From Lewinellaceae bacterium (lineage in GTDB: Bacteria > Bacteroidota > Bacteroidia > Chitinophagales > Saprospiraceae): 64,000 nucleotides of DNA. The translations under genes were made by a program, and so were the position numbers. Location of the stretch: NCBI GenBank assembly GCA_020636155.1, contig JACJYM010000002.1, positions 248,001 through 312,000 on the forward strand, written 5' to 3'. Under the pieces are notes generated by a model, which was not told where the DNA came from, made no database searches, and was given only the letters and a program-made list of their open reading frames with translations. Below are positions 54,443 through 63,054 of the stretch, piece after piece; the first letter of the stretch is position 1; each line of letters opens with the position of its first letter.

Positions 54443-55219
54443 ATGAAAGATCGGAAAAGAATTGCTATAATATCAGACATACACGGAAATTGCATTGCCT
54501 TAAAAACTGTCCTAGACGATATTGAAAATCAGGATATAGATTCTGTGATCTGCCTGGGTGACATTGCGACCTTGGGCCCTTGTCCTAGAGAAACAGTTAG
54601 AATGATTAAAAATCTCAGTTGCCCATGCATATTAGGTAATCACGAACAATCTCTTCTGCACCCTAATAATTTAGACCAATATGGGATTGACGAAATGATA
54701 CTTAAAGAATCTGTACACTGGTGCATTAAGAAATTAGATTCAGAGGATTTTACCTTTTTTAGAAGTTTTGTAAGTACATATACCCTAGATTTAGGTGAAA
54801 ATCTAAAAATGCTTTGCTATCACGGCTCACCTTTTTCGACCATAGAGGCCATATTACCTGATAGTAATAATGAAGCAATTCAAAGACTTCTAGACTTAGA
54901 TGATGACATTAATATTGTGGTAGGAGGTCATACACATTTTCAATTATATAGAAAATATGGTGAAAAAATAATTGTCAATCCTGGAAGTGTCGGCTATGCC
55001 TTCGTTAATCCAGCATTATCAAAACATAGCCCATCGTTTCTTCCAAAAGCTGAATATGCCGTCGTAGAAGTTTGTAAGAAAAATATAAGTGTTGAACTTA
55101 AAAGTTTAAACTACGATATTGATGAATTAGAATCTTTGGTTAATAATTCCGATTTGCCAATTAAGTCTTGGTGGCTAGATGAAATTAGTAGAATTAGGAT
55201 AAATCTATCAAAATATTAA
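54443..55219 (+). CDS. Calcineurin-like metallophosphoesterase
   Basis: This 258-residue enzyme has the binuclear metal motifs of the metallophosphoesterase family: IISDIHGN (about 9-16), LGDI (about 39), LGNHE (about 68), CYHGSP and GGHTHFQLY (about 165), then NPGSVG. This set resembles YfcE/MJ0936-type phosphodiesterases. It starts 3 bases after the cyclase stop, so it is cotranscribed. One guess is that it degrades the cyclic nucleotide made upstream; the family also contains other phosphodiesterases and phosphatases, so this is context-based. Confidence 0.88.
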   Translation: MKDRKRIAIISDIHGNCIALKTVLDDIENQDIDSVICLGDIATLGPCPRETVRMIKNLSCPCILGNHEQSLLHPNNLDQYGIDEMILKESVHWCIKKLDSEDFTFFRSFVSTYTLDLGENLKMLCYHGSPFSTIEAILPDSNNEAIQRLLDLDDDINIVVGGHTHFQLYRKYGEKIIVNPGSVGYAFVNPALSKHSPSFLPKAEYAVVEVCKKNISVELKSLNYDIDELESLVNNSDLPIKSWWLDEISRIRINLSKY

Positions 55220-55240
55220 TTCCGGAAAATATTGAATTAC

Positions 55241-55290
55241 TTAACCATAACTTTTGAAAAGTTCTAAACTTTTCAAAAGTTTTTTTATCC
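55241..55290. terminator. Terminator hairpin, right copy of a 50-bp repeat
   Basis: A 13-bp stem (55249-55261 with 55269-55281) and a 7-base loop end in a run of T residues at 55280-55286. It closes the cyclic-nucleotide operon and, being palindromic, could also act on the convergent LRR gene. It is nearly identical to 50052-50102. Confidence 0.88.
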
Positions 55291-55296
55291 TAAACT

Positions 55297-56010
55297 CTAA
55301 TCGTTCTTTCGATAAATCTTTACCGAACTTTGCAAGAAATCAGGCATGGAATGTATAAATCTATCAGCTTCATCACTATTGTCAAAAACAAAATAGGAAT
55401 CGTGTATTTGTACGTCTATGGTATTATTGTCTTGATGGTTGGATTTTAATTCCTCAAGATTTGAAATTACCTTAAGTTCTTTTTTCTGAGTTAGCATATT
55501 TAAAGATTCTGGACTTATTTCTAGGCCTATGATTTGTAATTCTCCTATATTTTTAAGTTCAAGAATTTTAGATAATTCCTTGTCAATATTCAATTTTGAA
55601 TGATTAAGGATTAATTTCTCCAATTGATTTAATTTTTCGAAACCTTCCGGCAAATGCTCTATTTCAGTGTTTGAAATGTCGATGATTTTTAATTCTGTAC
55701 AATTTATTAGCGATTCGGGAAGACTAGTGGGAGAATTTGTGTCCGAGTCGTCAAGTTTGTTGCTCACTATTTTATTATCTTCAATTTTTGGAAATTCGAT
55801 GATTCTTGGCATGATCCGAAATTCTTCTAAATTGGTTAATCTTTCTATCGAATCGTCGATGGGCTCAATGGTGGAGAAATTATAATTTAGATAGAGTGAT
55901 TTGGCACTGGTAGCGTTCGCCAAAGCCTCATTTAGCGAGTAAAATTCTGTTTGCTGAGCATTCATGTTTACTAGATTGATTGTAAGAAGAATTGAAATTA
56001 TAATTTTCAT
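55297..56010 (-). CDS. Secreted leucine-rich-repeat protein
   Basis: This 237-residue protein has a signal peptide (about 1-19, NMNAQ) followed by leucine-rich repeats: AKSLYLNYNF, NLEEFRIMPR, SLPESLINCTELKIIDISNTEIEHLPEGFEKLNQLEKLILNHSK and IGELQIIGLEI. The repeats are irregular and the array is short. A C-terminal acidic region (VQIHDSYFVFDNSDEADRF) resembles no domain I know. LRR proteins of this type bind other proteins or polysaccharides. It lies directly downstream of the right terminator repeat and ends 7 bases from it. Confidence 0.75.
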   Translation of the reverse strand: MKIIISILLTINLVNMNAQQTEFYSLNEALANATSAKSLYLNYNFSTIEPIDDSIERLTNLEEFRIMPRIIEFPKIEDNKIVSNKLDDSDTNSPTSLPESLINCTELKIIDISNTEIEHLPEGFEKLNQLEKLILNHSKLNIDKELSKILELKNIGELQIIGLEISPESLNMLTQKKELKVISNLEELKSNHQDNNTIDVQIHDSYFVFDNSDEADRFIHSMPDFLQSSVKIYRKND

Positions 56011-56059
56011 GAGGAAATATTTGAGTTCAATATTAATAAAAATTGTGCAATTATCTAAC

Positions 56060-57619
56060 CTAATTTGATTTTATGCCCATGGCCTCCGCTACCGCATTGG
56101 CCGTATTTTGTCCGTCCATTGAAGCAGACAAAATTCCACCGGCATATCCGGCACCTTCACCACATGGGAATAGGAAATTTATCTGTGGATGCATCATGGT
56201 TGCTGGGTCTCTCGGTATTCTTACAGGGCTGCTCGTACGGCTTTCTGTAGCGACGACATTGGCTTCAGCAGTGTAGAATCCTTTCATTTTTTGGCCTATA
56301 TCAGTCATGGCTTGGCTCAGTTTTTCATAAACAAATTTTGGTAATAAATCATACAATGGTGCATTGTAAATACCCGGTATGTAACTGCAATTATTCAAAA
56401 TATGGTTCGATTTTTTACTTACAAAATCCGTCATGGTCAGTGCCGGTGCTTTTTGACTGCCATCTCCATATTTGAAAAGGGTTTGCTCTACTTCCTTCTG
56501 AAAATTTAAATTCCCAAATATGCCATCGTATCCCAGATATTCTAAGTAATCACTAGAAATCGAGGTCACGAAACCCGAATTCGCAAAAGGACTATCCCTT
56601 CTCGACAGACTCATACCATTGACCACGATTTCGCCGGGTGCTGTAGCTGACGGGACTATCAATCCACCGGGACACATACAAAATGAAAAGACACCTTGGC
56701 CACCCACTTGACACACAACCTTATAACTTGCTGCCGGTAGATTCTCCTCTCTGTACCTTTGATTGTATTGTATTTCATCGATAAGAGGTTGTGGATGTTC
56801 GATTCTCACGCCGAGGGCAAAATCCTTCCTTTCGAGTTTGATGTTTTTCTCATGGAGTAGGGTATATATGTCTCGTGCAGAATGTCCAGTTGCGAGTATG
56901 CAAGCATCACCTGCAATCTGGATTTTGTGATTGATAACGACTGCCATGAAAACATTCTGAGTAATTAGAATATCAGTCAATAAAGAGTTAAAATGGATTT
57001 CCCCACCGTTATTTGTAATGGTCTCTCTGATATTGGCAATTATTTTTGGTAACTTATTAGATCCGATATGTGGATGAGCATCTGCCAGAATATCAGTGGA
57101 GGCACCGTGGTGTACGAGGATTTTTAAAACCTCCTCGATACTTCCTCGTTTGTGAGATCTCGTATATAATTTTCCATCGCTATATGTTCCGGCACCACCT
57201 TCGCCGAAGCAATAATTACTGTTAGGATTGACTATACCTTCCTGTTGTATGGCTCTCAGGTCTTTACGTCTTGATTGTACATCTTTTCCTCTTTCTATGA
57301 TGATGGGTTTAATGCCATTTTTTAGACATTGAAGGGCTGCAAAATATCCTGCAGGACCTGCTCCTACGATGATACAACGTTTTTGTAATTTGGTCTGAAT
57401 ATTGAGTTGAAAGGAATCTCGAGGAACATCATCTTTGGTGAAAACTACCACTTTTAATAGGAAAAAAGGTCTTTTTTGACGGGCATCAATCGATTTTTTC
57501 CGTATTTGAAAATCAAAATCACCCCATTGGCTTTTCAGTTTTTTACGGCAGATATCCTTGATAAAATCAAAGTCATTTATCTTGTTAGGGTACACCTTTA
57601 GTTCGAGAGTTTGCTGCAT
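56060..57619 (-). CDS. NAD(P)/FAD-dependent oxidoreductase (COG2509 type)
   Basis: This 519-residue flavoprotein has an N-terminal region (about 1-80) of the type seen in 'uncharacterised FAD-dependent dehydrogenase' COG2509 proteins, then the FAD Rossmann motif CIIVGAGPAGYFAAL (GAGPAG at 86-91). It continues with YCFGEGGAGTYSDGKLYTR, ATGHSARD and a C-terminal FPCGEGAGYAGGILSASMDG. The physiological substrate is unknown. No partner gene is apparent. Length is normal. Confidence 0.88.
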   Translation of the reverse strand: MQQTLELKVYPNKINDFDFIKDICRKKLKSQWGDFDFQIRKKSIDARQKRPFFLLKVVVFTKDDVPRDSFQLNIQTKLQKRCIIVGAGPAGYFAALQCLKNGIKPIIIERGKDVQSRRKDLRAIQQEGIVNPNSNYCFGEGGAGTYSDGKLYTRSHKRGSIEEVLKILVHHGASTDILADAHPHIGSNKLPKIIANIRETITNNGGEIHFNSLLTDILITQNVFMAVVINHKIQIAGDACILATGHSARDIYTLLHEKNIKLERKDFALGVRIEHPQPLIDEIQYNQRYREENLPAASYKVVCQVGGQGVFSFCMCPGGLIVPSATAPGEIVVNGMSLSRRDSPFANSGFVTSISSDYLEYLGYDGIFGNLNFQKEVEQTLFKYGDGSQKAPALTMTDFVSKKSNHILNNCSYIPGIYNAPLYDLLPKFVYEKLSQAMTDIGQKMKGFYTAEANVVATESRTSSPVRIPRDPATMMHPQINFLFPCGEGAGYAGGILSASMDGQNTANAVAEAMGIKSN

Positions 57620-57820
57620 TTTGCGAAATTAGGGAATAATGTGAATAGTGTAAGAAATTAGACTTATATATGTCAAAAATTTGTAAAAAACAGTAATTTT
57701 TAAATGAATTTATATATTGTGTTGAAATACCAAATAGTTAATAAATATATTTTGTGCATATATTGTACAAATAAAATTATGAAAATATGTAAATAACAAT
57801 GAAATATATTGTTAAAAAAT

Positions 57821-57852
57821 TTGTAATATGATTATTTTATTTAATATATTTG
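57821..57852 (+). promoter_or_regulatory. Promoter in the gap before the LytTR-like gene
   Basis: TTG (57821-57823) and TATATTTG (57845-57852) are 21 bases apart, fitting the Bacteroidota consensus. The 318 bases before the LytTR-like gene are otherwise very AT-rich and hold no gene. Confidence 0.55.
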
Positions 57853-57868
57853 CCTATGCTTAATTAAT

Positions 57869-57900
57869 TGATATCACGGATAATATTCGCCATGATATCA
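57869..57900. promoter_or_regulatory. Twin TGATATCA palindromes
   Basis: Two identical 8-bp palindromes (57869-57876 and 57893-57900) lie 24 bases apart (centre to centre), just downstream of the predicted -7 element. They may be operator half-sites or a leader hairpin. Confidence 0.45.
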
Positions 57901-57943
57901 GCGTTTTAGAATTGATATTTTTTAATAGTTAAATCAGTTGCCA

Positions 57944-58282
57944 ATGAAAAAAGACAATTTGAATTATAGAGATAAACTATCAAAGAAATTCAAATCATTT
58001 AAAAAATTAAAAAGCGAAAATACGATTAAGGAGGAATTGATAGATCAGGTGATGGATTCTGGAAGCCAAGTGTTAGAAGTAAGGTCTTCGGGGAGCTTGA
58101 TAAAGATTCCGATTGATAAAATTATTATGATAAAAAAGCAGGCGTTTAAGTCCGTATTTTATCTCGTGAGTAACGAAAAGATTGTCTCAAACCTATCTTT
58201 AGAAGATTGGCTAGTCCTGCTTCCGGGACATAAATTCATTAAATCTGCCGACGACATTATTTTTCAGAAGGCTTTTATTTAA
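57944..58282 (+). CDS. Small protein with a divergent LytTR-like domain
   Basis: This 112-residue protein starts at the ATG at 57944 (a TTG two codons earlier is ignored). The N-terminal 35 residues are Lys-rich (KLSKKFKSFKKLKS). The rest resembles a compact LytTR-type DNA-binding fold: VRSSGSLIKIPIDKIIMIKK, then a beta strand and SLEDWLVLLPGHKFIKSADDIIF, where LytTR proteins have a 'sL..l...LP...F.R.h.s.ivN' ending. The match is partial. Its 3' end overlaps the convergent nucleotidase gene by 8 bases. A DNA-binding role is plausible but unproven. Confidence 0.55.
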   Translation: MKKDNLNYRDKLSKKFKSFKKLKSENTIKEELIDQVMDSGSQVLEVRSSGSLIKIPIDKIIMIKKQAFKSVFYLVSNEKIVSNLSLEDWLVLLPGHKFIKSADDIIFQKAFI

Positions 58283-58955
58283 TTAGTTGGAGTAGCTCTC
58301 CTAAATGCCTGATGTTAAGGTCTGGAGCCTGCAGAGTCTCATCAGTATTGAGCCAGCATGTACGATATCCAAAGGAATCTCCTCCCATTATATCAGCCGT
58401 CAGATTATCACCAACAACCATTACACTTGATTTGCAAGGTTTACCGATAAGTGTATGGATGTGTTCAAAATATTCATAAGCTGGTTTAGCCCATCCTATT
58501 TCTTCTGAGATGACGACGTGGTCAAACTTGCTTTCGACCCCTGACTTTAATATGCGTTTTCTTTGGACTTCTTTTAATCCATTGGTAATGATGCTAATGC
58601 CATAGGTTTTAGATGATTTTTCTACAAGTTTTCGTCCATATTTTTTGAATCTTGTATGCTCAACGAGTTGACTCAAGTAAAAGTCATTTGCGATTTCTGG
58701 ACTTCCCGCACTATGAACATAATCCATTAAGAATTTCCATCGCAAAACTTTCAATTGGTCGGTCGTAATCTCACCTTTTTCTAACTTAGACCAAAGTTCG
58801 TGATTGATATTTTTATAAACTTGATAAGTCTCGTCATTTCTCGGAATTCCCAACACCTTACAAGTCGCGAGAAAGGCTTGTTTACTCGAGTAATTGAAGT
58901 CCAATAGTGTATTGTCTAAATCAAATAAAATGTAGCGAATATCTCGAAGAGCCAT
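58275..58955 (-). CDS. YjjG-type HAD pyrimidine nucleotidase
   Basis: This 226-residue HAD-superfamily hydrolase has motif I FDLDNTLLD (Asp12, Asp14), motif II SIITNG, a motif III Lys in GWAKP and motif IV GDNLTADIMGG. The overall pattern is that of YjjG-family noncanonical pyrimidine nucleotidases, which clean up modified UMP/dUMP-type nucleotides. It starts 6 bases downstream of the DoxX gene end, so the two may be cotranscribed. Confidence 0.85.
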   Translation of the reverse strand: MALRDIRYILFDLDNTLLDFNYSSKQAFLATCKVLGIPRNDETYQVYKNINHELWSKLEKGEITTDQLKVLRWKFLMDYVHSAGSPEIANDFYLSQLVEHTRFKKYGRKLVEKSSKTYGISIITNGLKEVQRKRILKSGVESKFDHVVISEEIGWAKPAYEYFEHIHTLIGKPCKSSVMVVGDNLTADIMGGDSFGYRTCWLNTDETLQAPDLNIRHLGELLQLIK

Positions 58956-58961
58956 AAAAAC

Positions 58962-59378
58962 TTATTTGGGCAGTCTTAACACATAAATTAATCGCTTAAT
59001 GCTATATCTGCCGGCTCCATGTGCCATAATGATTAGCAATCCTGCACCAATGGCAAGATTGTTAACAAAATTAGTGGCATTAGTTACATCTATGCCGCCA
59101 CTCTGATTATTGGCAAAATATATGACGACACAAAAGGGCAACCAATATAAGGATAAAAGGGTAGCACCAAAGGAGGCTTTGTACCCAAATAAGACCATCA
59201 AAGAACCCAATATCAGTAAAATTATAATCATAATGAGCAAAAATGGATTATTCCAATCTATGCCATATTTTTTCATGGTGTCTATATTTCTTGAAAAAAA
59301 AACGATGGCATCTAATCCATGATAAAGGAAAAGAAGTCCAATAAACACTCTGCCTAATAGATCAAAAATATCTTTCAC
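58962..59378 (-). CDS. DoxX-family membrane protein
   Basis: This 138-residue inner-membrane protein has about four transmembrane helices (about 8-26, 45-65, 70-88, 105-122). The N-terminal LLGRVFIGLLFLYHGLDAI and the small-residue helix ATLLSLYWLP fit the DoxX/SURF4-like family, whose members often accompany redox or sulfur enzymes. The gene lies just 3' of tRNA-Leu on the same strand. Function is not known. Confidence 0.72.
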   Translation of the reverse strand: MKDIFDLLGRVFIGLLFLYHGLDAIVFFSRNIDTMKKYGIDWNNPFLLIMIIILLILGSLMVLFGYKASFGATLLSLYWLPFCVVIYFANNQSGGIDVTNATNFVNNLAIGAGLLIIMAHGAGRYSIKRLIYVLRLPK

Positions 59379-59481
59379 TTATATTTTTACTTGATACAAA
59401 AATAGCATTTACGATGTAATATAAGAGCGGACAATAAAAAAAGCGATACAATAACACTCGTATTATATCGCTTTTATGAAG

Positions 59482-59565
59482 TACCGAAGGAGGGACTCGA
59501 ACCCTCACGCTATTGCTAGCACTGGATTTTGAGTCCAGCGTGTCTACCAATTCCACCACTTCGGC
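59482..59565 (-). tRNA. tRNA-Leu (CAA)
   Basis: An 84-nt cloverleaf reads on the minus strand. The acceptor arm GCCGAAG pairs with CTTCGGT (one G-U), the D-arm has GGTAGACACG, the anticodon loop is CTCAAAA with anticodon CAA (reads UUG), a variable arm follows, and the T-loop is GGTTCGAGTCC. Discriminator A is at 59482; CCA is not encoded. The long variable arm marks it as leucine-type. Confidence 0.95.
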
Positions 59566-59567
59566 GG

Positions 59568-60098
59568 CTAAGCGGCTGCAAAACTAGCTATTTTATCTAA
59601 TATTCGCAATAAATATTTATTTTTTAAATAGTAAGATTTTACCTGTGCTAAAATTTCTAGTTTTTGATTATTATCAGAGTCAGGATAATTCTTCATTAAA
59701 GGTTCAATTTCATCTAGAAGTTGATTTTTCTTATCAGAAACTTCCTTGCTGACTACACTTAGTTGAGAGACGTCATGACTCATCTCCAGCTCGAAAAGGG
59801 CTTCATTGATGTCCATCATTTCCATCAAGAACTCTTGTGAAATTTCATTTTGTGAATCTCCTAGTAGCTTGTTTATGCTCAGAATATATTTCATTCTGTC
59901 ATCAAAATCCTTCAATGTCTGATAGGCATCATTGTTCTTGCTAGTCAGTTGCTGCGCTTTATCCTGTGATTCTTTATCAGATTGAACAAACCGATCAGGA
60001 TGATTCTCCTTGCTGATTTGATAATAGCGTTTTTTTAAGTCCGATTCATCTATATAAAAGGACTCTGAGAGACCAAAATGATCAAAATAATTTGCCAT
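59568..60098 (-). CDS. hscB: Fe-S cluster co-chaperone HscB
   Basis: This 176-residue J-domain protein carries the HPD motif (residues 33-35, ENHPDRFV) that stimulates the DnaK/HscA ATPase. A C-terminal helical domain follows (LMEMMDINEALFELE, LKNKYLLRILDKI), the part that binds the IscU scaffold. No Cys-rich zinc segment is seen, as in most bacterial HscB. The gene ends 2 bases from tRNA-Leu and starts 3 bases after rseP, so the three are close on the minus strand. Confidence 0.88.
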   Translation of the reverse strand: MANYFDHFGLSESFYIDESDLKKRYYQISKENHPDRFVQSDKESQDKAQQLTSKNNDAYQTLKDFDDRMKYILSINKLLGDSQNEISQEFLMEMMDINEALFELEMSHDVSQLSVVSKEVSDKKNQLLDEIEPLMKNYPDSDNNQKLEILAQVKSYYLKNKYLLRILDKIASFAAA

Positions 60099-60101
60099 AT
60101 T

Positions 60102-61433
60102 CTATCTAAAAAAACGACTTATGTCCAGTCCCAAGGCAAAAATCATTAGGGAAATCAATAAGATAAATCCAATCACGTTGACCACTTCCATGAATTTGTC
60201 ACTTGGAGCCTTGCCCGTGATCATTTCATAGATTAAGAATACTACATACCCACCATCAAGTGCCGGAATAGGTAATATATTGAAAAATCCTAAAATTATG
60301 CTCAATGTAGCAGTAATATACCAGAACTGATGCCAATCCCATGATGGGTCGAATAGTGTGGATACACTGATGATACTACCCAGACTATTTTTGTAATCAA
60401 GTTCACCGGTAAACATTTTTTTGAAAGCTTTCAATTGTAGTGACAAGAAGTTGATGCCTTCCTTCACCCCGGCAGGAATGGCCTTGAATAAGGAGTATTT
60501 ATCATGGGATACCGTCATGAACTCGCCATAATCATAAGGTTGAAAACCTAAAGTTCCCTGCTCCGTAACTTTGGCAATTCTAGAAAGGGTATCTCCACTA
60601 GCCGAAACTAATTTTAATGAAATATCCTCACCTTTTTTTAGATCTAACGCTTTGGACAGTTCGTGAAAATAGGCAATGGGTTTACCATCTGCTTCGATGA
60701 TGGTTCCATCTTTTTCGAGATTGATTTTTTCCGCTTCCGTACCTCCTTTTACACTTTTGACTTTTAAAGGTTGTCGCAATCCAATGAAGTCATTTCCCTG
60801 ACTCTTAGAGAGCTCATCTTTCACAGCTGGAGACACTCCAATATTTAATATTTTGTCGTCACGTCTAACTTGTACTTGACTTGCACCATCAATGAGAATT
60901 TGTTGTACCACCATGCCAGGATTAAATCGATCCATAGTGTAGTCTCCGACTTTGAGTATGACATCTCCGTCTTTTAGACCCATTTCTTCACCGATGCTGC
61001 CGACAGAAATTCCATATTTTACGTCTTCCGTTTTCACGTATTCTTTTCCCCATACCATAAATATCATCGCGAAAAGTAAAAATCCAAGTATGAAGTTCAC
61101 GACCACACCGCCTACCATGATGATTAACCTTTGCCATGCGGGTTTTGCACGGAATTCCCACGGTTGCACAGGACCTTTCATTTGGTCTTTATCCATACTC
61201 TCATCGATCATTCCCGCTATTTTTACATATCCTCCGAATGGAATCCAGCCAATACCGTATTCCGTTTCACCTTTCTGTACTTTGTAGAGTGAAAACCAAG
61301 GATTAAAGAATAAATAGAACTTTTCTACTCTTGTTTTAAACCATTTAGCAGGAAAGAAATGTCCGCATTCATGCAGGACTACTAGAATGGAAAGGCATAA
61401 TATAAGTTGTAGCACGATGCTAACTGTATTCAT
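60102..61433 (-). CDS. rseP: Site-2 protease RseP (M50)
   Basis: This 443-residue intramembrane zinc protease has the HECGH active-site motif at 21-25 in the first transmembrane helix and a second metal motif NILPIPALDGG (about 385-395). There are about four transmembrane helices with a PDZ region between them (about 135-290). RseP cleaves anti-sigma factors and signal-peptide remnants in the membrane. The FPAKWFKTRVEKFYLFF sequence after HECGH is typical of Bacteroidota members. It is divergent from rsmE. Confidence 0.92.
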   Translation of the reverse strand: MNTVSIVLQLILCLSILVVLHECGHFFPAKWFKTRVEKFYLFFNPWFSLYKVQKGETEYGIGWIPFGGYVKIAGMIDESMDKDQMKGPVQPWEFRAKPAWQRLIIMVGGVVVNFILGFLLFAMIFMVWGKEYVKTEDVKYGISVGSIGEEMGLKDGDVILKVGDYTMDRFNPGMVVQQILIDGASQVQVRRDDKILNIGVSPAVKDELSKSQGNDFIGLRQPLKVKSVKGGTEAEKINLEKDGTIIEADGKPIAYFHELSKALDLKKGEDISLKLVSASGDTLSRIAKVTEQGTLGFQPYDYGEFMTVSHDKYSLFKAIPAGVKEGINFLSLQLKAFKKMFTGELDYKNSLGSIISVSTLFDPSWDWHQFWYITATLSIILGFFNILPIPALDGGYVVFLIYEMITGKAPSDKFMEVVNVIGFILLISLMIFALGLDISRFFR

Positions 61434-61487
61434 CTGTATTTATTTTATTTCTAGATTTTTTATAATTAATTACAAACGGTATTATTG

Positions 61488-61495
61488 TAATTTTG
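61488..61495 (+). promoter_or_regulatory. -7 element for rsmE
   Basis: TAATTTTG fits TAnnTTTG and is 56 bases before the ATG at 61552. No -33 TTG is seen at the usual spacing. Confidence 0.4.
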
Positions 61496-61551
61496 TTTTT
61501 AAAATCAATTATCGGCAAAAGTACTTAAATCAAGGAATTCTCAAGAGTGCT

Positions 61552-62277
61552 ATGAATATATTTTACGCCAGCAAGTTGGATGTGGGTTCAGATGAATATA
61601 AAATGGATGACTCCGAATGGCATCATTGCCATAAGGTCATGCGATTAGGTATGAATGATGCTATACACTTTTTTACGGGTGATGGAACTCTTAGATATGG
61701 TAAAATCGTCAGTGCAAATAAAAACTTTGGCACGGTGAGTATGACGGAGATTATTCGAGAAGAGCCATATCCGACAAGGAAAGGAATTGCCATAGCGCCA
61801 ACTAAAAATATGTCGAGAATCGAATGGATGGTGGAAAAAGGAGTTGAAATTGGTGTAACGGATTTTATTTTTTTTCAATCCCAACATTCTGAAAGGACAC
61901 ACCTCAAACAGGATAGATTGCAGAAAATACTACTCTCCGCAGTGAAGCAATCATTAAAATTGTTTTTACCGTCGATACTTGTTGATTTGAGTTTCGAAGA
62001 AGTTCTTTATCTTGATGGTTTCGACGCCAAATACATCGCCCATTGTAAGGAAGATACGGTGCCTATTTTGTCAGTTTTAGAGGGCCAAAAACCCAATTTG
62101 GTCTTAATCGGCCCAGAAGGAGATTTTAGTAACGAAGAAATCAATTTAGCTCGTAAAAATGGTTTAGTATCAGTGAGCTTGGGTAATACACGATTAAGAA
62201 CCGAAACGGCCGGCTTAATGGCTGGTCATTTCATGGTGATTGCCAATGAGTACAACTTCAATTCTAACGAGCAATAG
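61552..62277 (+). CDS. rsmE: 16S rRNA m3U1498 methyltransferase RsmE
   Basis: This 241-residue SPOUT methyltransferase methylates U1498 of 16S rRNA. It opens MNIFYASKLDVG, followed by WHHCHKVMRLGMNDAIHFF, and ends with the SAM-binding knot IGPEGDFSNEEINLA and LGNTRLRTETAG. The frame continues back to 61387, but that leader overlaps the divergent rseP gene and has no family similarity. The ATG at 61552 gives the standard length. Its last 14 bases overlap the convergent ComF gene. Confidence 0.94.
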   Translation: MNIFYASKLDVGSDEYKMDDSEWHHCHKVMRLGMNDAIHFFTGDGTLRYGKIVSANKNFGTVSMTEIIREEPYPTRKGIAIAPTKNMSRIEWMVEKGVEIGVTDFIFFQSQHSERTHLKQDRLQKILLSAVKQSLKLFLPSILVDLSFEEVLYLDGFDAKYIAHCKEDTVPILSVLEGQKPNLVLIGPEGDFSNEEINLARKNGLVSVSLGNTRLRTETAGLMAGHFMVIANEYNFNSNEQ

Positions 62278-62971
62278 CCAATGTAACTACCGAGATTTTG
62301 GAGGGATTACAAGTAAGTAATTGCTGTGCCGCTACCTCCAGTGTGGCACCTGTAGTGAGGACATCATCAACGAGTAGAATGTGACGTCCGCTAAATGCAC
62401 TTTGATCTAGAATCTCGAATGAATTAGTGACATTTTTTACCCGTTCGCTTCTATGAAGACTGGTCTGCGACCCTGTATTGGTCGATTTTATCAAGACATC
62501 ATCGACGACAGGAATTTTTAATACATCAGATATTCCATTGGCAATGAGGGTACTTTGATTATAGCCTCTTATTCTTTCTTTTTTCGTATGAATTGGAATG
62601 GGAACAATGACATCTGGATTTACAAAATAGGGACTTTTCTCCATTTTTTCAGCGATACGTTGGCCGAAAAAAGTGCCAATACTATCTTGACCTTTATATT
62701 TCAAATTGTGTAATAAATTCTGAATATCACTGTCTTTTTGAAAATAGAGTAGGGATGCCGCTTGGCTGATCTGTATTCTTCCTTCAAAATGTTCTAATGC
62801 ATCATTTTCTCTAATTTCAAAATGATCAGTTAAGGGCAGTGAAGACAGACAATGGAAACATAAAATGCCATCTTTGACCGGCTGATCCTCATTGCACATC
62901 AAACAAAGAGAAGGAAATATCGTATAGATAAAGTCATCGATGAGGGATTTAAAAAATGTGCTTATACTCAT
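62264..62971 (-). CDS. ComF-family phosphoribosyltransferase-like protein
   Basis: This 235-residue protein of the ComF family has an N-terminal double zinc knuckle (CLMC at 23-26 and CFHC at 38-41). A C-terminal PRT-type domain follows with the PRPP loop ILLVDDVLTTGATLE (about 194-208). Family members act in DNA uptake in naturally competent bacteria, though in Bacteroidota the role is not established. It stands alone between rsmE and the CNNM/CBS gene. Confidence 0.88.
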   Translation of the reverse strand: MSISTFFKSLIDDFIYTIFPSLCLMCNEDQPVKDGILCFHCLSSLPLTDHFEIRENDALEHFEGRIQISQAASLLYFQKDSDIQNLLHNLKYKGQDSIGTFFGQRIAEKMEKSPYFVNPDVIVPIPIHTKKERIRGYNQSTLIANGISDVLKIPVVDDVLIKSTNTGSQTSLHRSERVKNVTNSFEILDQSAFSGRHILLVDDVLTTGATLEVAAQQLLTCNPSKISVVTLAIAR

Positions 62972-63054
62972 GGGTTTAAAATTGTTGGTTTATTAAATTT
63001 CAACCATAAAGATTTATTAACTCAACCATGCTTCGTTTTATAAATTTGAATTAT

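Noticed and set aside
50487..55219. Direct call as a CBASS or Pycsar defence system
   Set aside because: The cyclase is a 7TM sensory type, not a CD-NTase or stand-alone PycC, and no other defence gene is adjacent. It remains only a possibility.
59362..59559. 65-residue minus-strand frame beginning MVELVDTLDSKSSAS
   Set aside because: It reads through tRNA-Leu; this peptide is a well-known false product of tRNA-Leu sequence.
61387..61551. Longer rsmE start
   Set aside because: The extra 55 residues overlap divergent rseP and have no RsmE similarity.
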